Notes: generated by a model from the letters alone, not told the origin. DNA of 64,000 nt from Thalassotalea eurytherma (GCF_030161415.1 NZ_BSSU01000006.1:124001-188000); one strand, 5' to 3'. Positions 25,318 to 35,392 are shown, numbered from the stretch's first letter. Program-made: numbers and translations.

Positions 25318-25644
25318 TTACATTGATAAGGTTGGGTCTGAGCTGCTTAGCAGCCGACCTATAGCCGTTTCTATTTGGCCACGTATATTTTCTGGATCTT
25401 CTTCAAACGCTACACCTAAACCAGGAGGTGTGCCATTTTGAGCGCCTGGTGGGGTAACCCAACAAACCTTACCAATAACTTCAGATGACTCTAATGAGTC
25501 GGGTAACGTTACATTAAGTGTTACTTGTGTACCAAGCTCTAATAATTCAGTTGTTCTAATAAAAACACCACCATTTTTAAGAAATGGCATATAAGATAAG
25601 TATAATTCTCGTTCAGAAGGATAGTCTAATAACAAACTTTCCAT
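25318..25644 (-). CDS. pilZ: PilZ-domain protein
   Basis: A 108-residue single PilZ domain, as in the type IV pilus protein PilZ. I use ATG at 25644 because GAGGAG stands 6 nt ahead of it; an ATG 18 bp upstream has no such site. The classical c-di-GMP motifs RxxxR and DxSxxG are not evident (only GLGVAFEED near the end), as in PilZ proper, which does not bind the nucleotide in this way. Its location between holB and tatD is the one seen in Pseudomonas and Alteromonadales. Likely role: pilus assembly and twitching. Confidence 0.88.
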   Translation of the reverse strand: MESLLLDYPSERELYLSYMPFLKNGGVFIRTTELLELGTQVTLNVTLPDSLESSEVIGKVCWVTPPGAQNGTPPGLGVAFEEDPENIRGQIETAIGRLLSSSDPTLSM

Positions 25645-25674
25645 GACTTGCTCCTCTAGCATATGAGCCTCTAT

Positions 25675-26610
25675 TTATTTTTTATTATTAATGAGTTGCT
25701 GAACTGAAATTAAAAACTTTTCAGTTTGTAATTGTTTATTGGTTTGCGCTTGATGATTCAAGGCAACTAACGACAATAATAACGTGTTTATCGCAAACAA
25801 TGAAGAAGGCTTTATGAGGTGGCTAATTTGTTGGTATAGCAAATCGTTTGACTGCCCCTGCCATTGATTAGATTCTCTTACAAGTGTTGCGATTGTTTGT
25901 TGTAGAAATTGAAAACCTTGTTCTTGGTTTGCGATATCACTTGCTAGTTGAACCAATGGAAATTTGCCAAGTAAAAAGTTAATAAAGTTACTTTGCTGCG
26001 TTAGATAATTTTGATGTGCTTCGCTTGACGTCAATTGAGCTAAATGGGTCAAATTTAAGTGTGGGTCATCAATCTCAACGTTAAAATGTTGCGCTAATTG
26101 CTGCCCAACATAAGGTTTTAAATCAATAGACTGACATCGACTTATTACGGTTTCTAATAACTGTGATTTTTGATCAGTTAGTAGGACTAACAAGGAACTT
26201 GGTGTTGGTTCTTCTAAGGTTTTTAGTAACGCGTTACTCGCAGAAACGTTCATGCAATGGGCGTCATCTATCGTAACTACTTGATATACACCTAATTGTG
26301 GGGTTTTCTGAAGGTACTGAGTAACTTTTCTGATTTCATCAACTTTGTGACTGTTTTTATCACTTTCGAGTAGGTGATTGTCTGGATAGGTTTCACCTTT
26401 AATCAACAAACAATGTTTACAATGACCACAAGATTGTAAAATATTATCGTGATCTTTAATGGGTGTACGGCATGCGACAACGGCACTTAACCAACTAGCT
26501 AATTCACGTTTACCAGCATGTTTCACACCCGTAATTAGAAGTGCATGCGGTAATTTCTGCGCCTCAATTTGCGAAGAAAGTAACTGTTGATGGGCTGATA
26601 ACCAATGCAA
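25675..26610 (-). CDS. holB: DNA polymerase III delta-prime subunit HolB
   Basis: A 311-residue clamp-loader subunit. The AAA+ part covers about 1-200; the zinc-binding cysteines appear as C47 and the cluster CGHCKHC (about 61-67); the sensor-like segment NALLKTLEEPTPSSLLVLLT is at about 130-149 with SRCQ following. The C-terminal third is helical and poorly conserved, as usual. It lies 9 bp after tmk and in the standard mltG-tmk-holB order. Confidence 0.93.
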   Translation of the reverse strand: MHWLSAHQQLLSSQIEAQKLPHALLITGVKHAGKRELASWLSAVVACRTPIKDHDNILQSCGHCKHCLLIKGETYPDNHLLESDKNSHKVDEIRKVTQYLQKTPQLGVYQVVTIDDAHCMNVSASNALLKTLEEPTPSSLLVLLTDQKSQLLETVISRCQSIDLKPYVGQQLAQHFNVEIDDPHLNLTHLAQLTSSEAHQNYLTQQSNFINFLLGKFPLVQLASDIANQEQGFQFLQQTIATLVRESNQWQGQSNDLLYQQISHLIKPSSLFAINTLLLSLVALNHQAQTNKQLQTEKFLISVQQLINNKK

Positions 26611-26619
26611 TTTAATACC

Positions 26620-27255
26620 CTACGATTTGTGAAAATCAATAAATTGATTAACGTGCTTTTCTATATCTTGATGAACCTGCTCCATCGATTGACTAGCATC
26701 AACAATCACAATACTGTCGTCGTGATTCGCAATTAACAGGTATTTGTCTCTCGTTCGCTCGAAGAATGACATGGCTTCTAATTCGATTCTATCAAGTTCA
26801 CCTCTAGCACGAGCACGCTTTAAGCCAATCTTAGGATCGATATCTAAATAAATCGTTAAATCTGGTGTAAAGCCTTTTAATGTTGCATTTGCTATACCGC
26901 CAATAACATCGTCAGGTATTTGTCTGCCGCCACCTTGATATGCACGTGAAGATAGGTCGTGACGATCACCAATAACCCAAAGCCCTTTTTCTAAGCTAGG
27001 TAAAATTTTATTTACCAATAACTGACTTCTTGCAGCATACATTAGCAAGAGCTCTGTTTCTTGTGTCACTAACTCACTGTGATCAGCACTTTTCACTAAT
27101 TCACGTAATTTCTCTGCTAAAGGTGTACCACCTGGCTCACGTGTTTTATCAAACGAAACTTGTTTGTTATTAAGTGCTTGCTCGACTATCGAAATTGCTG
27201 ATGACTTACCTGCGCCTTCAAGCCCTTCAATAACGATAAATTTTCCTGGTAACAT
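26620..27255 (-). CDS. tmk: Thymidylate kinase
   Basis: A 211-residue dTMP kinase. P-loop GLEGAGKSS at 10-18, DR(H) motif near 95 (VIGDRHDLSSRAYQGGG) and the LID segment KRARARGELDRIE. The start at 27255 gives MLPGKFIVIEGLEGAGK, matching E. coli in length (213 aa); an upstream ATG at 27300 would overlap mltG and add 15 non-conserved residues. It supplies dTDP for DNA synthesis. Confidence 0.95.
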   Translation of the reverse strand: MLPGKFIVIEGLEGAGKSSAISIVEQALNNKQVSFDKTREPGGTPLAEKLRELVKSADHSELVTQETELLLMYAARSQLLVNKILPSLEKGLWVIGDRHDLSSRAYQGGGRQIPDDVIGGIANATLKGFTPDLTIYLDIDPKIGLKRARARGELDRIELEAMSFFERTRDKYLLIANHDDSIVIVDASQSMEQVHQDIEKHVNQFIDFHKS

Positions 27256-27274
27256 ACTTCTTAAACCTAAGGGC

Positions 27275-28291
27275 CTATTGGCCGAGTTGATATTTCGCAA
27301 CCGCTTTATTGTGTTGCTTCAATGTTTCTGAAAACTGATGCCAGCCATTTCCGCGACTAACAAAATATAAATAATCTGTTTCAGCTGGCTGCAATGTTGC
27401 TTCAATTGCAGATTTACCTGGCATTGCAATTGGTGTTGGTGGCAAACCATTTATCCGATAAGTGTTATATCGCGTCTTTTGTTTTAAATGTGCGCGGGTT
27501 ATATCACCATCATATGCGTCGCCGATGCCATATATTACCGTAGGATCTGTCTGTAATCTCATTTTTTTGTGAAGACGATTAAAGAATACTGATGAAATGA
27601 TTGGTTGCTCCTCACGCTGGCCTGTCTCTTTTTCAATAATAGACGCCATAATTAGCGCTTGGTAAGGTGTTTCATACGGAAGGTTTTCAGCACGTTTTAG
27701 CCATGCTGATGAAATAAATGCGTTCATTCGCGCTTGAGCGCGACGTAAAATATCAATATCTTTTGTACCAGCCGTATACGCGTATGTGTCAGGAAATAAT
27801 AGCCCTTCAGGATGCTCTTCATCAATGTTAAGCAACTCATTAATCGATTGAGTAAACGTTATCGGCAAAGTATGTTCAATATATTGCGCATTAGCTAGTT
27901 GCCTAAGCCAATCGTCAAACCGACTGCCTTCGATAAACGTAATGCTAAATTGGTGCTCTTTCCCAATGACAAAATCGTTAATTACAGACAATAACGTTTG
28001 ATGTGATTTGATTAGGTAAACGCCCTCTTTAACATGGGCAATTTCAGGATTAAATTTAACGTGTGCTTTTAGCCAGAAACGTTGTGATATCCAACCAGAT
28101 TTTTCAAACTGTTTCCCTAATGAGCGAACTGATTGCCCTTTCTTCACTTCAAATAACGTATCTTGTGACAGGTTTAGCGGTTGGTTCACTTGATACTCGG
28201 TATATTTTACTAGGCTTAAATAACTAGCAATAACCAAAGTAAGCAGCGTACCCATTAACCAGGCAATAGTTTTAGGTTTAAGAAATTTCAT
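27275..28291 (-). CDS. mltG: Endolytic murein transglycosylase MltG
   Basis: A 338-residue inner-membrane protein with a short cytoplasmic N-terminus, one helix (about 9-27) and a periplasmic YceG-like domain. The catalytic glutamate lies in SIIEKETGQREEQ (near 218), followed by SSVFFNRL and DPTVIYG. It cuts nascent peptidoglycan strands and sets glycan length. Its start overlaps the end of pabC by 14 bp, so the two are co-translated. Confidence 0.95.
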   Translation of the reverse strand: MKFLKPKTIAWLMGTLLTLVIASYLSLVKYTEYQVNQPLNLSQDTLFEVKKGQSVRSLGKQFEKSGWISQRFWLKAHVKFNPEIAHVKEGVYLIKSHQTLLSVINDFVIGKEHQFSITFIEGSRFDDWLRQLANAQYIEHTLPITFTQSINELLNIDEEHPEGLLFPDTYAYTAGTKDIDILRRAQARMNAFISSAWLKRAENLPYETPYQALIMASIIEKETGQREEQPIISSVFFNRLHKKMRLQTDPTVIYGIGDAYDGDITRAHLKQKTRYNTYRINGLPPTPIAMPGKSAIEATLQPAETDYLYFVSRGNGWHQFSETLKQHNKAVAKYQLGQ

Positions 28292-29078
28292 TGAGGTAAT
28301 CTAGATAAGGTTTACAAACAGAGATATCAAGCAAGCGCCCTTCTAACGAGCTAACAGGCAAAAGTGGCATTAGGCAATTAGTTGTGAACATTGCTTTAAC
28401 ATTGCTAGTTTCATCAACCCTAATTTCACGTACACAAATACCAGAAAAGTGATTGAGTAGCTTCATTCTAGCTAGCCCTGCCACCCCTGACTTATTCAGT
28501 TTAGGCGTGCACCATTGATTATTAATGAGCATGAAAACATTGCCTGTGATGGTTTCGATAATATCACCATCACTATTAGTCGCTAGTAAATCATCGACCT
28601 TTGCGCTAACTAACTCATTTTTAAGTAACACTTGTTCAAGCCTATTAAGATGTTTTACACCGGCAAGCATTGGATTAATACTGACAAAGCTTTTAGCTAA
28701 AGCAACGGAAACACCTGATTTTTGCAGTAGCTGATAGTAAATTGGAAAGTCATTGATCATCAACATCGTATTGGCAGTGCAATCGTTACCACGAGCGTAA
28801 CCTTTGCTGGAGTGGCCTGCACTAATAATAACTTTGAGTACATGGTGTTCAAAAGGTTTAACGACATTTAAAATTTCTTTTTCTAGTGACGACCAATTAA
28901 CCCCTGCAATATTAAATTGCTGGCAACTATGTTTTAACCTATCAATATGACTACTTAGCCAAACCACTTTGCCTTGGGCTATTTTTGCCGTCGTAAAAAC
29001 ACCATCACCGTAATGAATAGTGCGATCTAACGTCGAAAGTTGTGTGGTGTTAACACCATTGATAGAACAAAACTGCAT
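28278..29078 (-). CDS. pabC: Aminodeoxychorismate lyase PabC
   Basis: A 266-residue PLP enzyme of fold type IV that releases p-aminobenzoate for folate synthesis. The PLP lysine is Lys142 in AGVKHLNRLEQV, the equivalent of Lys140 in E. coli. The opening INGVNTTQLSTLDRTIHYGDG is typical. Located between fabF and mltG, as in E. coli; the strong fabF terminator lies ahead of it, so some of its transcription must come from read-through or an internal start. Confidence 0.93.
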   Translation of the reverse strand: MQFCSINGVNTTQLSTLDRTIHYGDGVFTTAKIAQGKVVWLSSHIDRLKHSCQQFNIAGVNWSSLEKEILNVVKPFEHHVLKVIISAGHSSKGYARGNDCTANTMLMINDFPIYYQLLQKSGVSVALAKSFVSINPMLAGVKHLNRLEQVLLKNELVSAKVDDLLATNSDGDIIETITGNVFMLINNQWCTPKLNKSGVAGLARMKLLNHFSGICVREIRVDETSNVKAMFTTNCLMPLLPVSSLEGRLLDISVCKPYLDYLNEIS

Positions 29079-29084
29079 AGAAAA

Positions 29085-29122
29085 AATAAAAAAGCCTAAA
29101 TACAGACTTAGTATTTAGGCTT
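29085..29122 (-). terminator. Terminator after fabF
   Basis: AAGCCTAAATAC and GTATTTAGGCTT form a perfect 12-bp stem with a 7-nt loop; T-rich tract on the minus strand. It stands between fabF and pabC. Confidence 0.85.
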
Positions 29123-29175
29123 AAGATTTTGAATTCAAGCAATAATTTCGATTATTATCGCTTAATCACCGAAGA

Positions 29176-30411
29176 TTAGATCTTTTTGAACAATAATGAG
29201 CCGTTTGTACCACCAAAGCCAAACGAGTTACATAACGCGTACTCTAGGTTGACGTCACGTGCCGTATCTTTAATAAAATCAAGATCACATGCTTCATCCT
29301 GATTCTCAATATTGATCGTCGGAGGGACTTTACCTTCAGATAATGCTTGAACCGTAAATATTGCTTCAACAGCACCAGCAGCACCAAGTAGATGACCTGT
29401 CATAGACTTTGTTGAACCAACCATTACATCATTGGCATGTTGACCAAAAATACTTTTAACAGCATTTGCTTCGGCAACATCGCCTGCAGGAGTCGACGTA
29501 CCATGTGCGTTAATATAGCCAACTTTCTGAGCATTTAACTTAGCGTCATTTAACGCATTTTCCATCGCTCTTGCTGCACCTGCGCCATCAGCTGGTGGTG
29601 AAGTCATATGATAAGCATCACCACTCATACCAAAGCCAACAAGTTCAGCATAAATATTTGCACCACGTGCTTTTGCATGTTCATACTCTTCAACGACAAG
29701 CACACCCGCGCCGTCACTAAGTACGAAACCATCGCGATCTCTATCCCAAGGGCGTGATGCAGCTTGTGGTGAGTCGTTTCGAGTTGATAAAGCTCTAGCT
29801 GCAGCAAAGCCACCAATGCCTAACTCTGTTGATGCTTTTTCAGCACCACCTGCCAACATTGCATCAGCGTCACCATAAGCAATCATACGGGCAGCATGAC
29901 CGATATTGTGAACACCTGATGTACAAGCAGTAACAATCGCTAAATTAGGACCCTTTAGCCCATGCTTAATTGACAACTGTCCGGCAACCATATTGAGAAT
30001 TGTTGATGGGCAGAAAAATGGTGATAATTTACGTACGCCACCATTTAAATACTTCTTATGGTTTTCTTCAATCAGGGTTAAACCGCCAATGCCTGAACCA
30101 ATTGCAACACCAATTCGGCTTGCATTTTCTTCAGTAACTTCTAGTCCGGCGTGTTCAATTGCTTGCGTACCCGCAGCAATACCGTATTGAATAAAGAGAT
30201 CCATTTTCTTGGCATCTTTACGAGAAATGCCATAATGCTCTGCATCAAAATTTTTGACTAAACCAGCAAACTTAGTGGTGAAATTAGATACATCAAAATG
30301 ATCAATGTAATCAATGCCACTTTTTCCAAGTAATAAGTTTTCCCATGTACTTTGAGCAGTGTTCCCGAGTGGGGATAACATACCAAAACCGGTAACTACA
30401 ACACGACGCAT
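29176..30411 (-). CDS. fabF: Beta-ketoacyl-ACP synthase II
   Basis: A 411-residue condensing enzyme of fatty-acid elongation. The catalytic triad sits at the classical positions: Cys163 (TACTSG), His303 ([11 protein letters not shown]) and His340 ([14 protein letters not shown]). It prefers longer acyl chains and raises cis-vaccenate at low temperature in E. coli, relevant for a cold-water organism. Follows acpP with a hairpin in the gap. Confidence 0.97.
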   Translation of the reverse strand: MRRVVVTGFGMLSPLGNTAQSTWENLLLGKSGIDYIDHFDVSNFTTKFAGLVKNFDAEHYGISRKDAKKMDLFIQYGIAAGTQAIEHAGLEVTEENASRIGVAIGSGIGGLTLIEENHKKYLNGGVRKLSPFFCPSTILNMVAGQLSIKHGLKGPNLAIVTACTSGVHNIGHAARMIAYGDADAMLAGGAEKASTELGIGGFAAARALSTRNDSPQAASRPWDRDRDGFVLSDGAGVLVVEEYEHAKARGANIYAELVGFGMSGDAYHMTSPPADGAGAARAMENALNDAKLNAQKVGYINAHGTSTPAGDVAEANAVKSIFGQHANDVMVGSTKSMTGHLLGAAGAVEAIFTVQALSEGKVPPTINIENQDEACDLDFIKDTARDVNLEYALCNSFGFGGTNGSLLFKKI

Positions 30412-30496
30412 TGGCTGAGTTGCCTCCGATAGAAATGAAATATGAAAGGTTAGTAATTTTTGAAGCCTGTATTTTGTTTACATAAGGCTTAAAACA

Positions 30497-30522
30497 AATC
30501 AGGCGGTGTGTACCGCCTGATT
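30497..30522 (-). terminator. Hairpin between acpP and fabF
   Basis: AATCAGGCGG / CCGCCTGATT, 10 bp, then TGTTTT on the minus strand. A partial terminator would let acpP mRNA exceed fabF mRNA. Confidence 0.65.
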
Positions 30523-30531
30523 CTTATATTC

Positions 30532-30765
30532 TTATTGATTCGCTTTAACGTAATCAACAGCAGCTTGAACTGTAGTGATTTTCTCAGCTTCTTCGTCTGG
30601 AATCTCTGTGTCAAACTCTTCTTCTAACGCCATAACTAATTCAACTGTGTCTAATGAATCAGCACCTAAGTCGTCTACAAATGAAGAATCTACTTTAACT
30701 TCATCTTCGCTAACACCTAGTTGCTCTACAGTAATTTTTTTTACGCGTTCTTCGATAGTACTCAT
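30532..30765 (-). CDS. acpP: Acyl carrier protein
   Basis: A 77-residue acidic protein that carries acyl chains on phosphopantetheine attached to Ser37 in [11 protein letters not shown]. Length and sequence ([11 protein letters not shown] at the start) are near those of E. coli AcpP. It has its own strong promoter in the gap to fabG and a hairpin after it, which fits its very high abundance. Confidence 0.98.
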   Translation of the reverse strand: MSTIEERVKKITVEQLGVSEDEVKVDSSFVDDLGADSLDTVELVMALEEEFDTEIPDEEAEKITTVQAAVDYVKANQ

Positions 30766-30837
30766 TTTGTTTCCTTTACTAGAAAATGCAATTTTGCAAT
30801 TGCGGGTAGTTTATTCTTCAACAGGAGACCATGCAAG

Positions 30838-30866
30838 AGGATAGTTTTGCTTTTTCGTCTGGTCAA
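30838..30866 (-). promoter_or_regulatory. Promoter of acpP
   Basis: -35 TTGACC (30866-30861), 17 bp spacer, -10 TATCCT (30843-30838); leader of about 65-70 nt with AAAGGA before the ATG. Confidence 0.65.
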
Positions 30867-30930
30867 ACCTGTTTACACCTGTTTTTGTATACATTACATC
30901 AATTTTTTATTGAGGCAAGTTACAAAACAA

Positions 30931-31665
30931 TTAAACCATGTACATGCCACCATTGACATGCAATGTTTCACCTGTGATGTAAGCAGCAGCATCAGATGCT
31001 AAAAATGTTACAGCACTGGCAATTTCTTCTGGCTTACCTAAACGGTTTGCAGGTACTTGAGAGAATATCCCCTCTTTTTGCTCATCCGTTAAAGTTTGCG
31101 TCATATCCGTATCAATAAATCCCGGCGAAACAGTATTAACCGTAATACCACGAGATGCAACTTCGCGCGCTAGAGATTTAGTAAAACCAATTAAACCTGC
31201 TTTAGCTGTAGCATAGTTGACTTGACCTGCATTACCCATAGTACCAACAACTGAACCTATGTTAATGATACGGCCATTACGTTTTTTCATCATTGGACGT
31301 AAAACGTTTTTAGAGATTTTATATATAGACGTCAAGTTAGTTTCGATAATATCGCCCCACTCATCGTCCTTCATACGCATAAAGATATTATCTCGTGTAA
31401 TACCTGCGTTGTTAACTAAGATATCTAACCCACCGAAACGTTCCTTGATCACTGAAAAAAGTGCTTCAATTGATTCGTTTTCAGTAACGTTTAACACTAA
31501 ACCATTACCTTCACCTAAATATTCACTAATGCGCTGCGCACCTGAATCTGAAGTTGCAGTACCTAAAACCGTCGCACCTTGCTCTTTAAGCTGTGTCGCG
31601 ATAGCTTTACCAATACCACGGCTAGCACCGGTTACTAGTGCAACTTTACCTTCTAATGAAAACAT
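30931..31665 (-). CDS. fabG: 3-oxoacyl-ACP reductase FabG
   Basis: A 244-residue short-chain dehydrogenase using NADPH in fatty-acid elongation. Seen: TGASRGIG (14-21), NNAG (about 86-89), the catalytic Ser in NIGSVVGTMG and Tyr/Lys in YATAKAG (about 151-157). It lies 8 bp after fabD. Identity is fixed by its place among fabH, fabD and acpP. Confidence 0.97.
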   Translation of the reverse strand: MFSLEGKVALVTGASRGIGKAIATQLKEQGATVLGTATSDSGAQRISEYLGEGNGLVLNVTENESIEALFSVIKERFGGLDILVNNAGITRDNIFMRMKDDEWGDIIETNLTSIYKISKNVLRPMMKKRNGRIINIGSVVGTMGNAGQVNYATAKAGLIGFTKSLAREVASRGITVNTVSPGFIDTDMTQTLTDEQKEGIFSQVPANRLGKPEEIASAVTFLASDAAAYITGETLHVNGGMYMV

Positions 31666-31673
31666 GTATTCAC

Positions 31674-32609
31674 CTACTGTAATAATTCGATTGCTTTATC
31701 AATTGTTGTAGCATCATTAATAGATACACAAGCAATTGATTTATTAATTCTTTTAACTAAGCCTTGTAATACTTTACCTGGGCCTACTTCAAGCATTTTT
31801 TCTGTGCCGTTAGCAGCTAATTGTTCGATTGTCTCAGTCCAACGTACCGGGCTATAAAGCTGCTTAATTAACGCTTGTTTGATCGCTTCTACACTTTGCT
31901 CAGCACTGACATCAACGTTATTAATAACAGCAATTTTAGGCTCATTAAATGTTACGTCATTAAATGCTTGTGCTAATTGTTCAGCGGCCTCTTTCATTAA
32001 AGCACAGTGCGAAGGAACACTTACCGGTAAAGGCAGTACGCGTTTAGCACCCGCTTCTTTACATAAATCGCCTGCACGCTCTACTGCTGCTTTATTGCCC
32101 GCGATAACAACTTGACCAGGAGAATTAAAGTTTACCGCTGACACCACTTCATTTTGCGCTGCAGATGAACATGCTTCAATAATTTTGTCATCAGCTAAAC
32201 CAATAACCGCTGCCATTGCTCCTGTCCCCTCAGGCACTGATGACTGCATAAACTGTCCACGCTTTTCAACAAGCTTAACAGCATCGGCAAGTGATAAAAC
32301 GCCAGCACATACTAATGCTGAGTATTCACCTAAGCTATGGCCCGCCATTGACGAAGGCATGGCACCTGTTTTTTCAGTGATAACACGATACATTGCTACG
32401 CTAGCCGTTAGTAATGCAGGTTGCGTAAATTGTGTTTGGTTTAACTGACCATGTTCGTCTGTAGAAATAAGTTGCCAAACATCATAACCAAGTGCTTCTG
32501 ACGCTTGTTTAAATGTTTCTTGCACTATCGCATTGTCTGCAAAATCAGACAGCATGCCAACAGTTTGTGAACCTTGACCAGGAAACACAAATGCTAAATT
32601 ATTATTCAT
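31674..32609 (-). CDS. fabD: Malonyl-CoA-ACP transacylase FabD
   Basis: A 311-residue acyltransferase. GQGSQ at 11-15, nucleophile Ser92 in GHSLGEYSAL, and the catalytic His in VPSHCALM near 200. I choose the second of two close ATGs: AGG is 8 nt from it but only 2 nt from the first (32615), and this puts the nucleophile at residue 92 as in E. coli. It loads malonyl groups on ACP. 12 bp after fabH. Confidence 0.96.
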   Translation of the reverse strand: MNNNLAFVFPGQGSQTVGMLSDFADNAIVQETFKQASEALGYDVWQLISTDEHGQLNQTQFTQPALLTASVAMYRVITEKTGAMPSSMAGHSLGEYSALVCAGVLSLADAVKLVEKRGQFMQSSVPEGTGAMAAVIGLADDKIIEACSSAAQNEVVSAVNFNSPGQVVIAGNKAAVERAGDLCKEAGAKRVLPLPVSVPSHCALMKEAAEQLAQAFNDVTFNEPKIAVINNVDVSAEQSVEAIKQALIKQLYSPVRWTETIEQLAANGTEKMLEVGPGKVLQGLVKRINKSIACVSINDATTIDKAIELLQ

Positions 32610-32621
32610 TAACATTACCTA

Positions 32622-33581
32622 TTAATATTTTATGAGTGCAGAGCCCCAGGTAAAACCACTACCAAAGGCCTCTAAAAGCAGTGTTTGACCGCGCTGAATA
32701 CGACCATCTCGAATGGCGATGTCTAACGCAGTAGGAATTGTTGCTGCAGATGTATTACCGTGCTTGTCTAATGTGACAACAACACGCTCCATCGGTAAAG
32801 CGAGTTTTTTAGCTGTCGCTTTAATAATGCGCATATTAGCTTGATGTGGAACGAGCCAATCAATATCTGATTTTTCAATATTGTTGTGCTTAAGTGTCGT
32901 ATTCACAATTTCACTTAGCTTAGTCACAGCCATTTTGAATACTTCATTACCTGACATGTACATGTAAGAAGATTCAACTGACAATTGATCGCCACGCACT
33001 GGCGCATCGCAACCAAGTAATGGTTGGTATTTGCCATCAGCATGTAAATGTGTTGATAAAATGCCCTGTTCTTCACTTTGTTCAATAATACATGCGCCTG
33101 CAGCATCACCGAATAAAATAAGAGTTGTACGATCTTCAGGATCACACATATGTGAAAGTGCATCTGCGCCAATCACTAAAACGCGTTTAGCCATGCCACT
33201 ACGAACGTATTGATCACCAATGCTTAGCGCGTAAATAAAACCTGAACAAGCGGCTGCTACATCAAATGCTGGGATACTAGGAATATCTAGTAATTGTTGA
33301 ACAAAGCACGCTGCACTAGGTAATGACACATGTGAGCTTGTCGTGCCCATCACAATCATATCAATATCAGTTGACTGTAACCCAGCCATATCGAGTGCTT
33401 TTTTTGCGGCTTCTGCGCCCATGTATGCGACAGTTTCGTCGGGCGATGATATACGGCGTTCCTTTATGCCAGTTCGTTCGATAATCCAATCGTTAGAGGT
33501 TTCTACTAATTTTTCTAGATCTTCGTTTGTGCGAACTTGTTCTGGAAAATAACTTCCAGTACCAATAATTTTTGAATACAT
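32622..33581 (-). CDS. fabH: Beta-ketoacyl-ACP synthase III
   Basis: A 319-residue enzyme that starts fatty-acid synthesis from acetyl-CoA and malonyl-ACP. Catalytic Cys112 in AACSGF, His in PHQANMRI near 246 and Asn in HGNTSAAT near 276. Standard length. Between plsX and fabD with gaps of 7 and 12 bp. Confidence 0.97.
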   Translation of the reverse strand: MYSKIIGTGSYFPEQVRTNEDLEKLVETSNDWIIERTGIKERRISSPDETVAYMGAEAAKKALDMAGLQSTDIDMIVMGTTSSHVSLPSAACFVQQLLDIPSIPAFDVAAACSGFIYALSIGDQYVRSGMAKRVLVIGADALSHMCDPEDRTTLILFGDAAGACIIEQSEEQGILSTHLHADGKYQPLLGCDAPVRGDQLSVESSYMYMSGNEVFKMAVTKLSEIVNTTLKHNNIEKSDIDWLVPHQANMRIIKATAKKLALPMERVVVTLDKHGNTSAATIPTALDIAIRDGRIQRGQTLLLEAFGSGFTWGSALIKY

Positions 33582-33588
33582 ATAAATT

Positions 33589-34620
33589 TTATGGCCTGTG
33601 CAATAATCGTTGCTCCAGTTTATGCTGTATTTTCTCTGGAACTTGTCTTTCTACTTCTTTTACCGCTTCCATTAATGCGGCAAAAATAGCATGCGAATTC
33701 GCATTTCCGTGGCTTTTAACCACAATGCCCCGCAATCCTATCAAACTTGCACCGTTGTACTGGTCGGGGTTCATCGATTTATAGAGTTTTTTTACAGGTA
33801 ACGTGAGAATTTTACTCAAAATTCGACGAAAAAAGCTACTTTCGAGATTTTGCTGAAGCTTTGATGCCACCATAAGCGCAACGCCTTCACAGGTTTTTAA
33901 TGCAACATTGCCTACAAAACCATCACAAACGATGACATCGGCTTTATCATTAAAAATATCATTGCCTTCGACAAAGCCAACGTAATTAATATCTGGATTT
34001 TCTTTTAATTGAGCTGCTGCTTGCTTGATAGTATCACTACCTTTAATGTCTTCAGCACCCATATTCAATAGTGCGACTTTAGGTTCATCGATATTATCGA
34101 CTTCACCAGCAAGCACTGAACCCATCAACCCAAATTGATATAAAATATTTGAATCACAAAAAACATTTGCACCCAAATCTAATAAAAAGACGTTCTTTTC
34201 TGGATCATGGGTTGGTAAGGCAGAAATTAAAGCGGGTCGCTCTACACCTGGAATTGTTTTTAATACGTAGTGAGCAATAGACAACAAAGCACCGGTATTA
34301 CCCGAGCTCACACATGCCTGAGCCTTCCCTTCTTTTACAAGATCAATGGCTTTTCGCATCGATGAATCTTTTTTACCACGAATTGCTTGTGCTGGCTTGT
34401 CGTCCATTTCAACAACTTGACTAGCATGGATAAAAGATATTTGGGGATGGGCTGAAAAATGTTGTTTTTCAAGTTGTTCAGCAATGACTGAACTGTCTCC
34501 ACAGAGAATTAAGTGAAGATGAGGTAGATGATTAACTGCCATTAATGCGGCAGAAATAGTTACATGGGGGCCTTGATCGCCCCCCATAACATCTAACGCA
34601 ATCGTTAGATTATTCAACAA
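33589..34620 (-). CDS. plsX: Phosphate acyltransferase PlsX
   Basis: A 343-residue peripheral membrane enzyme that makes acyl-phosphate from acyl-ACP for phospholipid synthesis. Recognised by [12 protein letters not shown] (7-18), the central [11 protein letters not shown] and NMGAEDIKG, and [12 protein letters not shown]. It follows rpmF by 10 bp in the common yceD-rpmF-plsX-fabH order. Confidence 0.96.
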   Translation of the reverse strand: MLNNLTIALDVMGGDQGPHVTISAALMAVNHLPHLHLILCGDSSVIAEQLEKQHFSAHPQISFIHASQVVEMDDKPAQAIRGKKDSSMRKAIDLVKEGKAQACVSSGNTGALLSIAHYVLKTIPGVERPALISALPTHDPEKNVFLLDLGANVFCDSNILYQFGLMGSVLAGEVDNIDEPKVALLNMGAEDIKGSDTIKQAAAQLKENPDINYVGFVEGNDIFNDKADVIVCDGFVGNVALKTCEGVALMVASKLQQNLESSFFRRILSKILTLPVKKLYKSMNPDQYNGASLIGLRGIVVKSHGNANSHAIFAALMEAVKEVERQVPEKIQHKLEQRLLHRP

Positions 34621-34630
34621 AGGTCACCGC

Positions 34631-34801
34631 TTACTTAGCGATTACTTTTTCACCTTTGTAGAAACCGTCAGCTGTCACGTGGTGACGACGGTGAGTTTCA
34701 CCAGAAACTGGATCTACTGATAGGTTCTCTGCTGTTAACGCGTCGTGTGAACGGCGCATACCACGTCTTGAACGAGATTTCTTACTCTTTTGAACTGCCA
34801 T
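34631..34801 (-). CDS. rpmF: 50S ribosomal protein L32
   Basis: A 56-residue basic protein; begins [20 protein letters not shown] and ends KGEKVIAK. The four zinc-binding cysteines of some L32 versions are absent, which is the normal proteobacterial form. Located between yceD and plsX, in line with linking ribosome and lipid synthesis. A good AGGAG site precedes the ATG at 34801. Confidence 0.97.
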   Translation of the reverse strand: MAVQKSKKSRSRRGMRRSHDALTAENLSVDPVSGETHRRHHVTADGFYKGEKVIAK

Positions 34802-34841
34802 TGTGCCAAACTCCTAATATCGGTTGGTAACTAAAATATAA

Positions 34842-35354
34842 CTACTTGAGTTGTTTCAATACGTCAAATGGGTTCGGCTTATCTAGCGCTTCCGGCAATT
34901 CACCCCATACGCTGTCTGCAGGAGCAGTACAATCGTCTAGAGGATGCTTTGGTATTAATGGAATCGCAAGCAAAAGCTCGTCTTCCACTAAATTACGCAA
35001 GTTAACTTCACCATTTTCATCTAATGCTATTGCGTCATAATATGACGGCAAATCAGCAGCTGCATCTTCATTTTTCACTGGACTAAATGAAAAGTCAATT
35101 TTCAAAGCCTGAGTGTACAATTCATTGCAACGCTGACAAGCTAAAGCAACCGATGTTGAGCCGTTGCCTGATATTACTACCAGCCCCTGTTCATCAACAT
35201 CGAACTTTACTTTAACTTCGACCTGGCCATCCGTGCTTCCACATTCGCCAAGTAACCTGTCCATTCCAATTAGATCAAAATAGCCGTCGCACTCTAATCT
35301 ACGCTGAGCACTCTTGTACGGGTCAATTGTAATTGGAAGTTTAAGATCTTTCAT
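34842..35354 (-). CDS. yceD: YceD (DUF177) large-subunit rRNA accumulation protein
   Basis: A 170-residue protein with the DUF177 pattern: KLPITIDPYKSAQRRL at 5-20, one Cys pair in LACQRCNELY (about 90-99), FSPVKNE, and the C-terminal KPNPFDVLKQLK. In E. coli it is needed for normal 23S rRNA levels. The start is the first ATG and fits the family, yet the promoter -10 box ends only 9 bp before it, so the mRNA appears leaderless or nearly so. First gene of the operon running to acpP. Confidence 0.93.
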   Translation of the reverse strand: MKDLKLPITIDPYKSAQRRLECDGYFDLIGMDRLLGECGSTDGQVEVKVKFDVDEQGLVVISGNGSTSVALACQRCNELYTQALKIDFSFSPVKNEDAAADLPSYYDAIALDENGEVNLRNLVEDELLLAIPLIPKHPLDDCTAPADSVWGELPEALDKPNPFDVLKQLK

Positions 35355-35363
35355 AAGGCGCGC

Positions 35364-35392
35364 ATAATAAAGCGATGCTGCGTGTCTGTCAA
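35364..35392 (-). promoter_or_regulatory. Near-consensus promoter of the yceD-rpmF-plsX-fab operon
   Basis: -35 TTGACA (35392-35387), 17 bp spacer, -10 TATTAT (35369-35364). Only 9 bp separate the -10 box from the yceD ATG. Confidence 0.85.
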
